Positions 20,695-32,690 of a DNA stretch of 64,000 bases are shown piece after piece. A program made the translations under genes and the position numbers. This stretch comes from Cannabis sativa. Lineage: Eukaryota > Streptophyta > Magnoliopsida > Rosales > Cannabaceae. How positions within the stretch are numbered: position 1 is the first letter of the stretch; each line of letters opens with the position of its first letter. The stretch covers positions 63,880,600 through 63,944,599 of the forward strand of contig NC_083602.1 in NCBI RefSeq assembly GCF_029168945.1, given 5' to 3'. The notes beneath the pieces were generated by a model, which saw only the letters and a list, made by a program, of their open reading frames with translations, did no database searches and was not told the DNA's origin.

Positions 20695-22578
20695 TATTGG
20701 GTTTTGTGCCCTAAGTAAAACCCATTCCAATCTGATTAGTTATCAATTTAAGATATTTGAAGTGATTATGTTTGCATGAATTTTTCATGCTTATGGTTTA
20801 ATATATATTAAATATATGCAAAAAATCAGTTAAGTCCAGAACATATATTTATTCACAATTACAGTATTGTCAACACAGTGGAATGTGATTGTGATTATAT
20901 GATTCAAAAGACTAAGTCCCTGTTTCATCAGTGTTTTGGATTTACACTGATGTGATAATAAGCGATGAGGTATACTTACACTTGGAGTAAGTGTAATGTT
21001 CTTTCCAGAACATTGGTAAAGTATACTAGTTTCGAATGTATGGAGTATACATTGGACTGGACCGATATTGAACTTAGTCAAGATATTATAAACTTACCGT
21101 TGTATCTTTCCAAGTCAATATCACTAGTTGATCTTAGATTAAAAGAATCTAAATGCTGATATGCTTAGGCTCAATCTCAGGAGTTATTCATGTTCTTTGA
21201 TTTATTAATTAAACCTACTTTTGGGTCAGGGTGATACATATATTTTGGGAACATGATAGTATGATTGAGTGGAAGCGCTGAACATAAATATGGAATCTAT
21301 AGCTTCTACTGGTGTATAGAAGTCAAGTGATGATTCCCTTCAAGCTTAGCTAAATAGAAGTAAATGGATGAGCTCTTGTTTTAGTGACTATATCTTAGAT
21401 CACTAAAACATAATTTACAGGTAGCTAAGTGTTTTAAGAAGCTAAATACATTGAGGGGTGAAAATGGTAAATTTATCCCATCTCGATGTAAATCATCTAT
21501 ATAGAGGATCTTTGATCACATTAAGATTATAAGGATGGTTAAATGAGATAGCGTATTTATATCGTGAAACAAATAGAGAGCTCTATATTAGTCTGAGAGC
21601 GCAATTCCAAGTTCTAAGAGTGGATTCAACAAGGAATTAATAAGTTAGGGAATTTACTTGGTAAATTTGATTCGGCTTATTGGAAGCTCAGTAATATAGA
21701 TCCATGGTCCCCATTGTAGTTGAGACCATACTGCTTGTAAGAACAATAATTGATTTATGATTAATCAATTATAATTCTAAAGTTAGACTATATCTAATTT
21801 GTGAATTTTCACTAAGCAATGGCAAAATTGTAAAGAAAAGAGATTCTATGTTCGCTTATTAATTAAGAGACTCTATATGTCTAATTAATAATTATGTTAA
21901 ATGAAAATATTATTTAATAATCTATTTTAGTTATTAAAAAATTAGTTTTTGCATTTAAATTGTTAGAATTGGAAAATTGGCGTTTTTGAGAAAATAGAAA
22001 TGAAAATTGTGAAAACTGCAAAATTCCAAGTGGGGCCCATTAACACCATGGCCGACCACTTGAATAGCTTTTTCCAATTAATATTTTTATTATTTTAATG
22101 CCAAATAATTACTAACCTAAACCTAGTAGTTGCCTATACATAGAAAGTCATGGCTCACACTAAAAGAAGAGTTATTCAGTAATTCAAGAGATTGCCTTTC
22201 AGAAAAACTGAGCCTTCCACTTTCTCTCTATAGTCGACCCCCTCTCTCTCTCTTTTCCTCTTCATAATTTTGAAACACCCTAGCGATAGAGTAGTGCCCA
22301 CACACAGCAAGTGGTACCTCAATCATAGTTTGGAAGCTCGTGAAGAATCCCATTCAAAGAGAAGGACATTCAGACTCAGATCTTGATAATACTCAGCGAT
22401 AGAAAGGATACAAGAGTTAGAGATCAGAGTGGAAGGAGACATATTATTCCGCTGCAACCAATGTAAGGTTTCCTTAACTTTATATGTGTTTAATTATCGT
22501 TTTAGAAAGTTCATATTTAGGATGTTAAACAACATACTTGTGAGTAGATCTAAGATCCTGGTAAAATAAATTCCTACA
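20695..22578 (+). repeat. Copia-A right LTR (1.88 kb)
   Basis: It begins TATTGGGTTTTGTGCCC (TG mutated to TA) and ends ATTCCTACA. The TATA box reads TATACATA. The sequence GATGTTATAGG that follows is the interrupted solo-LTR-like host. The matching duplication is not found on the left, because the left side ends in an internal fragment. Confidence 0.9.
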
Positions 22579-22926
22579 GATGTTATAGGAAGCCTTCCCA
22601 AAGCAAGACGGTCACCTCGCTTACTTGCTCTTGAGCCGATCTGACTTTTATACTTAGTTTGTTCATTGCATGCTAAGGAATTTCATGCTTGATACTTGCC
22701 ACTTTCTCTGGTGCCTCGCTATTCATATTTAGCGACATATGGTTTCTTGCTAATACACTAAGTGCCAGTTTGTACATTGATTCCTTGCCTAAGACCTTAC
22801 AGTCAGCAAGTTAAAAATATACTCTGATACTTACTTAATTAATGAGTTATTCCATAAAAAGCTATCGCATCGATTCATATTCCCTTTTCTTGACACGTGT
22901 CCTCCAGCCAAATTTTGGGTATAACA

Positions 22927-23263
22927 GGTAATATTCCATTTCTTCTCTTCACGAAAGCCAAGACCACCTAGCTTCTTAGGAAGGCAAACTTTCTCTCAAG
23001 AAGTTAGATGAAATTTGCTTCCATTTCCCTTCATTCCCCAAAGAAAATCTCTAAAATATTTGTCAATAGCAACAGTAATTTTCTGAGGGAGAATGAATAA
23101 ACTCATCCAGTAGTTCCTCATCTCTTACAGAATAGAGTGAATTAATTATGCTCCTCCAGTAAAGGATAAGTTCCTACTAGGCCAACTATGGTGCATCTTG
23201 TGGATTTTTTCAAGAATAATACCGCAATCCGATGCTCGCCATTTGGTTGGCCTATGATGAAAC
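22927..23263 (-). pseudogene. LINE middle piece: end of reverse transcriptase domain
   Basis: The complement reads HHSWPSRNLSFTGGA, then MRNYWMS, ILPQKITVAIDKYFRDF and LWGMKGNG, with stops. This is the thumb/linker that follows the LINE RT catalytic core, and it joins 25129-27998 (upstream) to 5747-6617 (downstream). It is bounded by the GGTAA duplication on one side and a copia solo LTR on the other. Confidence 0.8.
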
Positions 23264-25128
23264 AGTTGGGATTTTATGCCCTAAATAAAACCCTTTTCAA
23301 TCTAATCTGATTTGTTATCAATAAAAGATTAGAAGTCATTTATATTTACATGTAGTTTTCAAGTTTATGGTTTAATATATACAAAATTTGTTAAGTCCGT
23401 AACATATATAGTCATTTACAATTACAGTGATGTCAACACATTGGAATGTGATTGTGATTATATGCTTCAAAAGACAAAGTCTCTGATTCATCAGTGCACT
23501 GGATTTACATTGATGTGCTAATCAGGGATGAAGTGTACTTACACTTTGCATAAGTGTTATGTTCTTTCCAGAACATTGTCAAAGTATGCTAGTTTCGAAT
23601 GTATGGAGTATACATTGGACTGGGACCGATATTGATCTTGGTTAAGATATTATAATCTTACTGTTGTATCTTTCTAAGTCAATATCACTGGTTTATCTTA
23701 GATGAAAAGATCTTAATCCTCACATGCTTAGGTTGAATCTCAGGAGTTCTATTCATGTTCTTTGATTTGTTAGTTAAGCCTACTTTTTGGTCAGGGTGAT
23801 ACATACATTTTGGGAACATGGTAGTATGATTGAGTGGGAGCGCTAAACATAGATATGGAATCTATAGCTTCTATCAAGACATAGAAGTGAAACGATGATT
23901 TCCTTCGAGCTTGGCTAAATAGAGGTAAATGGAAGAGCTCTTATTTCAGTGATTATATTTTAGTTCACTGAAACATCATTTACAGGAAGCTAAGTGGTTT
24001 AAGGATAAAATACATTGAGGAGTGAAACGGTAAATTTATCCATACTAGGTGTAAATCATCTCTAGAGGATCTTTGATTATTGAGATTAGAACGATGGTTA
24101 AATGTTTATAGCGTATCTATATCGTGGAACATATAGAGCGTTCTATATGACTGAGAGTGAAATTCCAAGTTCTATGAGTGGATGCAATACGGAATTAATA
24201 AGTTAGGGAATTTAATCGGTAAATTCTAGTTCGGCTTATTGGAAGCTCGGTTGTATAGGCCCATGGTCCCCATACTAGTTGAGACCATACCACTTGTAAG
24301 ACTCAGATAATTTATTTTAATTAATCAATTATAATTCTAAAATTAGAGTATGTCTAGTTGATGAATTTTCACTAAGCAAGGGCTTAATTGTGAAGAAAAG
24401 AGATTCTAGGTTTTATTTATTAATTGAAAGACTTTATTATGTCTAATTAATACATATATTAAATGACAATTTTATTAGATAATTAATTTTAATTATTAAA
24501 TAATTGGTTTTGGCATTTAAATGGTTAGAATTGGAAAAATGGCATTTTTAAGAAAATAAGGAAAATTTGTCAAAAGTGCAAAAACTTCCCAAGTGGGGCC
24601 CACTAACTATGGTCGGCCACTTGATGGGTTTTTTCCACTTAATATTTCCATTATTTTAATGCCTAATAAATCCTAACCTAAACCTAGGTGGTTGCCTATA
24701 AATAGATAGTGATGGCTCACACTTAAAAGATGATGAAATTTCTTGCCTTCAGGAAAAGTTGAGCCATCTATTCCTCCTTCTATTTTCGAACCAACCACCT
24801 TCTTCTTCTCTTCATATTTTCATACCTTGAGTGATAAAGTGAGTGCCCACACACATCAAGTGGTATCTCAATCATAGTGTGTAAGACTGTGAAGAATCTA
24901 GAATCAAGAGAAGGACATTCGGGCTCAGATCTTGGTGATACTCTGCTACAAACAGGATACAAGGGTTAGAAATCTGAGGAGAAGGAGCCATTAATATTCC
25001 GCTCCACCCAATGTAAGGTTTCCTAAACTTTATATGTGTTTATTTACATTGTTTTAGATATTCATATTTAGGATGTTAAATAACATACATGGTAGTAAAT
25101 CTAGATCCTGGTAAAACATATTCCAACA
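23264..25128 (+). repeat. Solo LTR of the copia-A family (1.87 kb)
   Basis: It starts AGTTGGGATTTTATGCCC and ends CATATTCCAACA, collinear with the copia-A LTRs but clearly diverged. Probable TSD is GAAAC (23259-23263) against GAACC (25129-25133), with one mismatch. No polypurine tract or primer site adjoins it; both flanks are LINE coding sequence that would otherwise be continuous, as expected after LTR-LTR recombination. TATA box at 24697-24704. Confidence 0.9.
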
Positions 25129-26206
25129 GAACCCCCAAGTGATTGAGGGGGAAAGATCCCTCCTTCATACATAACAGCCCCAATATGCGATCTTTACAAG
25201 CGCTGTCCACACCACCAAAGTTGAGTCACTTAAAACTTTAAAATCTTCATACACATGTTCCCCTAACCTTTCATTACCTTTGCAAAAGATAATTAGGTCA
25301 TTTGCAAAGCAAAGGTTAACGAGTTTGAGAGACTTACAAAGAGGGTGAAACCCGAAGACTTTCAAATTGGATCTCTGAATCAAGAGTGTAGTCAAGTACT
25401 CCATGGTAAGGACAAATAAGAGATGGGACATTGGATCCCCTTACGCATGCCTTTTTCACCTTTGAAGGAGTCGTGGCATCTCCCATTCATCAGAAGGGTG
25501 TAAGAAGCTCCATGAAGATAGCTTAAAATCCAAGAGATGAACTTAGGAGGAAAACGCAAACCCTTCAAAAGATCATAAATGAAGCACCAATCCACAGTGT
25601 CATAAGCTTTACTAATATCGATCTTGAAGAAAAATTTGGCTGAAATGTTCTTTCTCGTGTAACCTTTGAGGATGTCTTGAAAAATCAAAATATTATGAGC
25701 CAGAAGTCTATTCTGGACAAAGGCGCCTAGGTTATGATGAAACCAACTTGGGAGAACTTCCAACAGTCTAGTACAGATCACCTTCGAGATGCATTTATAT
25801 AAAATGTCGCAGCAGGCTATTGGTCTGTACTTGAATTCCTGGGACTATCCTTTTTGGGAATAAGAGAAATGGTTGTCTCATTTATTTCCTTATGCAGGGA
25901 ACCATTTTGGAAAAAACCCAACACCGCACTAGTGTTATCCTCTCCAATATCATCCCACTGGGTTTTAAAGAAACCTAAGCAAAATCCATCAGGACGCGGG
26001 CTTTTAGTGGACTGAATATTGAAAAGAATAGCCTTGACATCAAATTTGTTAAAAGGACGAATAATCTGAACTTGTTGTTCCAAGCTAAGCTTATGTCCAT
26101 TCTCCAAACTGAGCAGATCTATCCTTCTAGTGGTTGAACTTTTCTTCCCCATAAAGTTATGTAAGTATTGAAGAAAATGGTTAACCACTAAAGGATAATC
26201 CTCCAC
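25129..26206 (-). pseudogene. LINE reverse transcriptase domain, broken
   Basis: Minus-strand frames at 25817-26206, 25392-25781 and 25165-25431 together show the L1-type RT. They carry FNIQSTKSPRPDGF (finger motif), FFKIDISKAYDTVDW (motif A with its Asp), KGMRKGIQCPISYL in place of the usual RQGDPLSP-type block, and FANDLIIFC where FADD is expected. Motif C therefore has lost one catalytic Asp (ADD to AND). Frameshifts separate the frames. The protein would copy LINE RNA at the target site; this copy is inactive. Confidence 0.9.
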
Positions 26207-26243
26207 AATGGTATCATCATTCCAATAGGAAACAATTTTGTTA

Positions 26244-26614
26244 TCAGCTTTTGTTTTTTTTCATGACAGCATGAAAATAGCTTGTATTCTCATCTCCAAA
26301 TTTTAGCCAAGTAACTTTTGACTGTTGTTGGAGGTAACTTTTGTACTGTTTTCGGGCAAGCACGAATTTCTTCTGCATATCTTTGTCAACCTGTGTATGA
26401 ACATTACATGAATGGTTAGTAGCACGCATCTTTTGCGCATTGTTATAAACCTCTTAGCTTCTTTCTACAACACATGGGGGCTTGTGTCTTCTTTGCGCCA
26501 TCTTTTCAAAGCATGTTTAACACTGAGGAGTTTCTGATTAAGGCTCTTGAGGGTAACCGGCCTTGTGTCACTCCATGCATCAAGGATAGTTGCTTTAAAA
26601 TCACCCTTGAAAGC
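26244..26614 (-). pseudogene. LINE linker between endonuclease and RT
   Basis: The frame at 26244-26429 includes QQSKVTWLKFGDENTSYFHA, the conserved segment that links the endonuclease and RT of plant L1-type LINEs (consensus like WL..GD.NT.FFH). The remaining sequence to 26614 is coding-like with stops. Confidence 0.8.
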
Positions 26615-27397
26615 CTAGTAGTTACAAAAACTAAAGGGCCTAGTACCATAGTTATTGGCTTCAAGAAACTTGATGAGGCAGTAACAATGGTCTGAAATAG
26701 TCTCCCACTTGAAAGTTGCAGCAGTGTTCAGATAATAGTCTAGCCAAGTTTCATTAGTGAAAACCCTTTCAAGCTTGGAGAAAATTCTCACTCCCATTTC
26801 ATGTTTATTAGACCAGGTAAAGTAGGTTCCACAACAATTCAGTTGATCCACATCACATGAACTTAACCGGTCTTGAGCATCTTGAATCTCCATAGCCTTA
26901 ACCAGACGACCCCCTATTCTATCTTTGTAGTAAAACATCGCTTTTTATTTCCCGAGGATAATCTAAGGGTCATTTATGTTCCCCAAACTAGCCAACTTAG
27001 CCCAAAGATCCTTTCTCTCAACTATTGAGTTGCTCCCATAGACCGCAGTTAAAAAGAACTCAGCCTTAGTTCCAATAATTTTCAGTTTGTAGTGAACAAA
27101 CTGCTTGTCATCCATAATAATCTCCACCTTAACCAACATGTCTAACCAAACAAGAAGAATTCGATAGGATAAATTTTTGCTAGAGTAACAGCTCCAACGA
27201 AGAAAGTTATTCATCACTTTTTGGACTTTCTCATGGGTGATTTTGGTCTCAAAGAGAGCACCAAAACCCACATTATTCACTTTACAAAATTCAAACACCT
27301 CACACTGTTTTTCTATATTATTTAGACCTTTAACATTCCATCCCAAAATGTTGCTTCTATTCATTATCAAGGCCATGGTTTTTGTCTCCCATATCAT
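26615..27397 (-). pseudogene. LINE apurinic-type endonuclease domain, broken
   Basis: The frame at 26963-27397 begins with ILGWNVKGLN (N-terminal endonuclease strand), then FGALFETKI (the metal-binding Glu block) and FLTAVYGSN. The frame at 26615-26938 continues with CGTYFTWSNK, RIFSKLERVFTNETW and ISDHCYCL, the C-terminal blocks with the SDH catalytic pair. This is the L1-type EEP endonuclease that nicks target DNA. One frameshift separates the two halves near 26950. Confidence 0.88.
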
Positions 27398-27998
27398 CTC
27401 TCAAAACATCATAACCATTTTAACAAGAGTTGTAGTTTTGGTTGATACCGATTATGTCCCTCACCTTCTTGGTGTGATCCATTGCTCTTCATCTAAGCCA
27501 TTTGTCTAGTTATCTTTTGAATTTATAGGCAGACATCAGCTCCTGCACAATTCTTCTCTGCATGAATATCAGTTCTACTGTCATCTCGAGCAACCTTCTT
27601 CTGAGTTAGATCATTACATGCCCCAGTTGTAAGACTCTTTTCCTCATCTTTCATTTCTTTGTGTCCATGTTGTTTTTTTTTTCAAACAACACGATTCTCC
27701 TTATTACAGTTTGCTGCTGTGTGGCCCAGTAAAGCACACGCAGAACATTTCAATGGCAGCCACTCGTATTTCGCTTGCTGCTCCATAAGATGCTTCCTTT
27801 CATTCTCAAGCGAAATCGATTTAGGAGGGTTATTCGAGATTTCAACATCTACCAAATCCCTAGCAAACTTAATCATTGATCTCTCAAGAGTCACCTTATC
27901 CACCATTATTGGCTTGCTTATTATACTAACCAATACATTCAGATTTTTCTTCCCCAGTATTGGAGACCCAGTACATTCAATCTCACCCAAACAGGGAC
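27398..27998 (-). pseudogene. LINE ORF1-like zinc-knuckle region, 5'-truncated
   Basis: The minus frame 27682-27990 resembles the C-terminal half of plant LINE ORF1 (DUF4283/zf-CCHC type): VTLERSMIKFARDLVDVEI and a zinc knuckle CSACALLGHTAANC (CX2CX4HX4C, all ligands present). The LINE stops abruptly at 27998, where copia-C LTR sequence begins, so its 5' end and first ORF start are missing. 27398-27681 shows no clear frame. Confidence 0.75.
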
Positions 27999-29427
27999 AC
28001 CTAATTCACATCATAACGATGATCAATAGTAAATCGTGAGTAATCATGAGCTCATGTTCATGTTATTAGTTTCTTTGATTCACTCGTTTAAGTTTCTCAA
28101 GGGATATGATTCTTACAATATTTGTTTTGGGAATCTAATAATGTGGATGTTCGGGACATGATCTACGATTATAGAATCCTGAATTTCCTAACGGATCAAA
28201 TGTTGGTTCCCTTTAAGTATTAATTGTGGAACTAGAAAGTTCTGCACAAATTTAGATGGGATCTAAATTAAACTTCAATAGTAATTAATAGTACTAAAAT
28301 ATAAAGAAGTAATTAGAACGGTAAAACGGTAGTTTGACCAAAACTAATTATGAACCAACACATGGAGGGCTAATCACTGAAATTGATTATATCAATGGAC
28401 ACTGCACTAAAACTCAATAAATATAATTCTATAATTACTAAGAGTTCAATTCTATATTTATAGTGGAGTAATCATAGAATTAATAAATAGTATTTGCTTA
28501 ATGAGACTCAATAAATAATCTAGTTTATTGGACCTTAGAATTATAGATCCATGGTCCCTAAATCGCCACCATGAAATACTATCAAGGGAAGGGATAAAGA
28601 GTAGTACAATATTTTTCAGAAAAATCTATTTTTGAAAAAATAATAATTATGTATTTTTGTAATCAATAAATAATTTTTTCAAATTAAGTAAATAGGAAAA
28701 AAGGAAAAATTTGTCAAAGACAATATTTATTGAGACAAAAGTTACCAAACTCAAAGACATCATTCTTATCTTAATTCAGACATGGTAGGCGCTTACCCTA
28801 GTGTAGGGTGTCCATATTGGATTAATTAATTCAAAAAGATAAATATTTGAATATAAAAAATGGTTAATATATTTCAAAGTAGTTGAGATATTCTCTCATA
28901 ATATCAGTAGCCGAATTCGGTTATAGATATTTTATTTAAATAATTAAATATGGTTTAATTAATAAGAATTTAACTACTATAAATAGAAGCCTAATTTAAG
29001 AAATTAAAAGAATCTTTTCACAACATGATTTTTGAAATTAATAGGAGCTTTTCAACTGCTTTGTTTTTTTGAAATACCTAGAGGAGAAAAGAAAAATTTA
29101 TTCTCTCTCAAATTGTTCTTGCTCATATGTTGAGAATTAAACAAGAAGACATTATACATTTTATCCTAATAGCTTTTACTATTCCTTGTGTGTGGTGGAT
29201 CAATTTTGAAGACTATGGTGTAAGTTTCCAATCATCCAAAAGGATACAAGATACGAGAAGTTTTGAGGTTACCCTGATATTCATCAAAATAATATATTCT
29301 TATCTTGTATTTTATGTTTTGATTTAATGTATACACATCTAGAGATCTATTGGGCTATGGTACAATGATAATCAGATAACACGAATTCTTCTGCTGCGTA
29401 CCTGATTTAGTACCATAAAATCCAACA
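27999..29427 (+). repeat. Copia-C 5' LTR, truncated at its 5' side
   Basis: It matches 36661-37249 of the right LTR (ACCTAATTCAYATCATAACG onward) and ends ACCATAAAATCCAACA at 29427, followed by a primer site. The beginning of the LTR (equivalent to 35548-35630 and 36345-36660) is missing at the junction with the LINE. TATA box TATAAATA is at 28978-28985. Confidence 0.85.
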
Positions 29428-29429
29428 TT

Positions 29430-29442
29430 TGGTATCAAGAGC
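29430..29442 (+). promoter_or_regulatory. Copia-C primer-binding site
   Basis: TGGTATCAAGAGC is the standard initiator tRNA-Met site with one extra A. Confidence 0.8.
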
Positions 29443-31817
29443 AGTTCCATGAATGTATATACATAAAATTCTTTATGGGTTTTATGCATTTACATATATA
29501 TATATATATGTGTGTGATTTGTATGTGAATGGATGGTTATATTATTATGAATATATGAGAGGTGATGAATTGTTAATTATATGGTATAATTGTGTAGGTT
29601 TCGTTATTTTTTTTCTTAGAAAATAATGTAAGCTATTAAGGGGCATAAGAATTTTTATAAAATTATTTTTACGTAAAATTTTTACAATGTAATGTACATT
29701 GCATGTGAGCATGGTTTCTAAACTTGTAACCCGGCCATGCACATCGAAAACAACACATCCATGTGAGCTCAGGTTCATGGAGGAACCCCGACCATGCTCG
29801 ACCTCCCGTACCATGCGCATAAACTGAAGCTTGCCAATGCATGCACATGCATGAAACGCACGACGAGGTTAGAATAAAGGGACTTCGGTCCCGGTCCTTC
29901 TCAATGGGAAGAGCCACAGCCTACCATAGTGGTAGGTGGTTCACTTCGTGGACCTCAACTCCCTTCTCTCTCATGGCATACACAGTGGTTTGACCACCAT
30001 CAATTGTTGTGAGGACTTGTTCGGGGAGAAGACCCAATCAGGTTTAATAGGTCATGCGTGACTCGCTCCTCCTCATGTAGTTATGTGTGTGACATAATCC
30101 TATGGTGGCCTGCCATGGCCACTATAGCTGTGGTGGCTCCCCAGAGCTGCGGCCACAATGTGGCCATGGTGGCCGATCCTATTCCTACTCAAACCCAACC
30201 CTATATATGTAAATTCAGTTATATATATAGTATATATGTTGTATAATATACACCATAAATTATCATTTATTTATTTATTGTAAATAATTAATAATTATTT
30301 TAGATATTTATTTGGTTTTGAATTCAAAATAACATTAAGGTTATTAATTTGAAAATCAAATTCAAATTGATAACTATCTTAATTATTTAATATTAAATAA
30401 TAAAATTATTTTATTATTTTTGAACAATTAAGACAAAATAATATAGTTTTTTGGGATATTTATTTTTGAATTAAATAAATATAATTGATATTAAGTTTGA
30501 AATTTCAATTCAAGTCTATAACAATATTAAGACAAAAATTGTCTTAACCTAAATTAAAATAATAAATGTTGTTATTTTAAGACAATAAAAATAAATAAAG
30601 TTGTCCTAAATAAAGAATTTATTTAAGAATAAATTAATTAAAATTTTTTTAATTAATTAAAAGGATTTAAAAAAATATCTTAAATAAAAAGTTTATTTAA
30701 AAATAATTAATGAAAATTATTTTAATTAATTTGAGGCTTACAACGATCCTAAAAAATCATAAAAATGCCCTAGCATGGATGGAAATTAGTTTTGTAATTT
30801 ATTTTTGAATTTTTACAAAAGTTGTAAAATTAGAATTACACAATTATTTCCCAGTTCATCATCATTCTTTATTTATTATTTTTTTTAAATAAATGTTCAG
30901 TAATAGTTGATTAATAACATGCTCATGCATTAGTGAATAAAATGTCATAGATAAATATTTCACACAGTTATATTATCATGCATCTCATAGTAGAAACATG
31001 ATATATTAAGATTGTCCTATAGTTTATGTGTTTACCATTTTTAAAACCGAAAACATGTAAATTGGCTAAGATTAATTCAGAATTAACTTGGTAATTTTCA
31101 ATTAACCTTTTAATTTATAATAATTTTAAATTATAAATTAAAGAGTTAATTTAAATTTAATAATTATGGCGAAAAATTATTTATAATTTGAATCTTTTAT
31201 TATTAATTAATTAATCATAATTATTAAAGTGGTTAATAAACACATTGACCTAACATAGTTAGTGAGAGAAGGAGTACATGTCAACGTAACTTACGACCTC
31301 CATTATTGGTCAACACCGAAGGAGTATAGACTGGCCTCGAGATGACTTTTTTTTCTTCCCCTAAAGAAGGTATGTGTCTATATTGTTGTTCAAGATTGAT
31401 CTCTTGACTAAGGTAAGAGGGAGTAATGTATTTTAGTAAAATACGGACCCTTAAAGCGACATTACTAAGTTAATTCATAAGATCTGAAATAATGGGTTAC
31501 ACTCACAAAGTACAACTAAGCTTCATAGTGGTTAGTTGTTAACTTGGTCAAACATAAGTACTTTATATTTTTAAAAAGGAAATACGAGATATTTAGGTTT
31601 CAAAATAATAAAGATGAGAATTGTCTCGTAAGCTCAATGAAATTGACTTGATACCGACCCTAAGGCGGCGATCAATTGTCAGAGTTTTATTGTGGAATAA
31701 TTTAAATAAGCTTTTATGTGTTTTACTTGTATGCGCTCATGCATCACATTTACAATAATTCCAAAATAATATTTATTATTCAAGTGTAATCATTATGTGA
31801 CTTTATTTATTTCAGTC
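29443..31817 (+). mobile_element. Copia-C untranslated leader
   Basis: A 2.4 kb leader. A G/C-rich island (29690-30190) with GGCCATGGTGGCC-type palindromes is set in otherwise extremely A/T-rich DNA. Around 31260-31700 there are blocks (GAGAGAAGGAGTACATGTCA, CGACCTCCATTATTGGT) that loosely resemble the copia-A leader just upstream of gag. Short frames here look incidental. Confidence 0.75.
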
Positions 31818-32690
31818 ATGTCTACCATGCTAAATCCCCTTACTACTTTACTAGCACTTGAAAAACTAAATGGTGATCATTTTTATAAATGGAAATTAAA
31901 TCTTAATTTAATGATAGTTTTATGAGAATCAGAAATTTATCCTAACATAGGAGTAACCTGAGCAGCCTACTACCAATGCCTTGCAAAATGTTTGAGATAG
32001 ATATGATGCTTAGATCCAATCCAACAACAAGGCCAAATATTTCATGCTTGTAAGCATGGACGATATTTTGCGTAAGACACATGAAGATATGGAGAATGCA
32101 TCTTAAATTATGAATTCTCTACAGGTAATGTTTTGGTAGAAATCTAATCAAATAAGATATGATGCTACTCATAGCTACAAGAATTATAAGATGAAGAATG
32201 GTATCATTATTTTAACTCATATATTGCACATGATTGAGCTAATGCATAAGGCAGAGACACATGGCGCTATCATTTATGAAAGGACTCAAGTAAGTATGAT
32301 CCTTGAGTCGCTATCTCCTTGCTTTAAAGCTTTCACCACAAACTATGTGATGAACAATCTAGGGTTCAACATGACTCAGTTGTTGAACGAGTTGACCGTG
32401 TTTGAAAACCTTAATAAGGATAAGTCCAAGGAAAGTGAATGAAACATTGTTGAAGCAAAATCTAACTCTCCGTCTTCTTCTTACAAGAAAAGGAAGTGGA
32501 ACAGTAAGGACAATAGCAGTGGCAAGCCCAAAGGCAAGAATTTACCCAATGCCAAGAAGAACAAAGCCAGTCCCAAGTCAAATGACAAAAAGGCAAGAGG
32601 CAAGTGTTTCTATTGTGGCGTAATGGGATACTTGAAGAGAAACTGTAACAAGTATCTTATTTTCGAGCTTAATAAAGGTAAATGCAATTT
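31818..32690 (+). pseudogene. Copia-C gag, broken
   Basis: ATG at 31818 starts MSTMLNPLTTLLALEKLNG, a copia gag opening; HFYKWKLNLNLM follows. Stops and shifts interrupt it before the later frame (32191-32442) with ILESLSPCFKAFTTNYVMNN, LTQLLNELTVFE-type sequence, a Lys/Ser-rich tract, and a zinc knuckle CFYCGVMGYLKRNC (32608-32649; the expected His of CCHC is Tyr). Structural protein of the element; inactive. Confidence 0.85.

Larger units (their letters stand above)
6618..22926. mobile_element. Solo-LTR-like element (~0.96 kb) split by copia-A
   Basis: The outer ends are TGTTAACGC at 6618 and GGTATAACA ending at 22926. They are flanked by the TSD GGTAA (6613-6617 and 22927-22931) exactly where the LINE is interrupted. 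Only 6618-7232 and 22579-22926 belong to this element; everything between is the copia-A block. The arms contain no coding frame. The left arm includes AACACAGGGTTTTTATATGG and a TCCACGAGTC box, words I associate with dispersed plant LTR elements. A solo LTR or very short LTR element is the simplest reading; its superfamily is undetermined. Confidence 0.7.

Noticed and set aside
29545..29917. Minus-strand frames in the copia-C leader
   Set aside because: They arise from the G/C-rich island; no conserved motif, and opposite to the element's coding strand.
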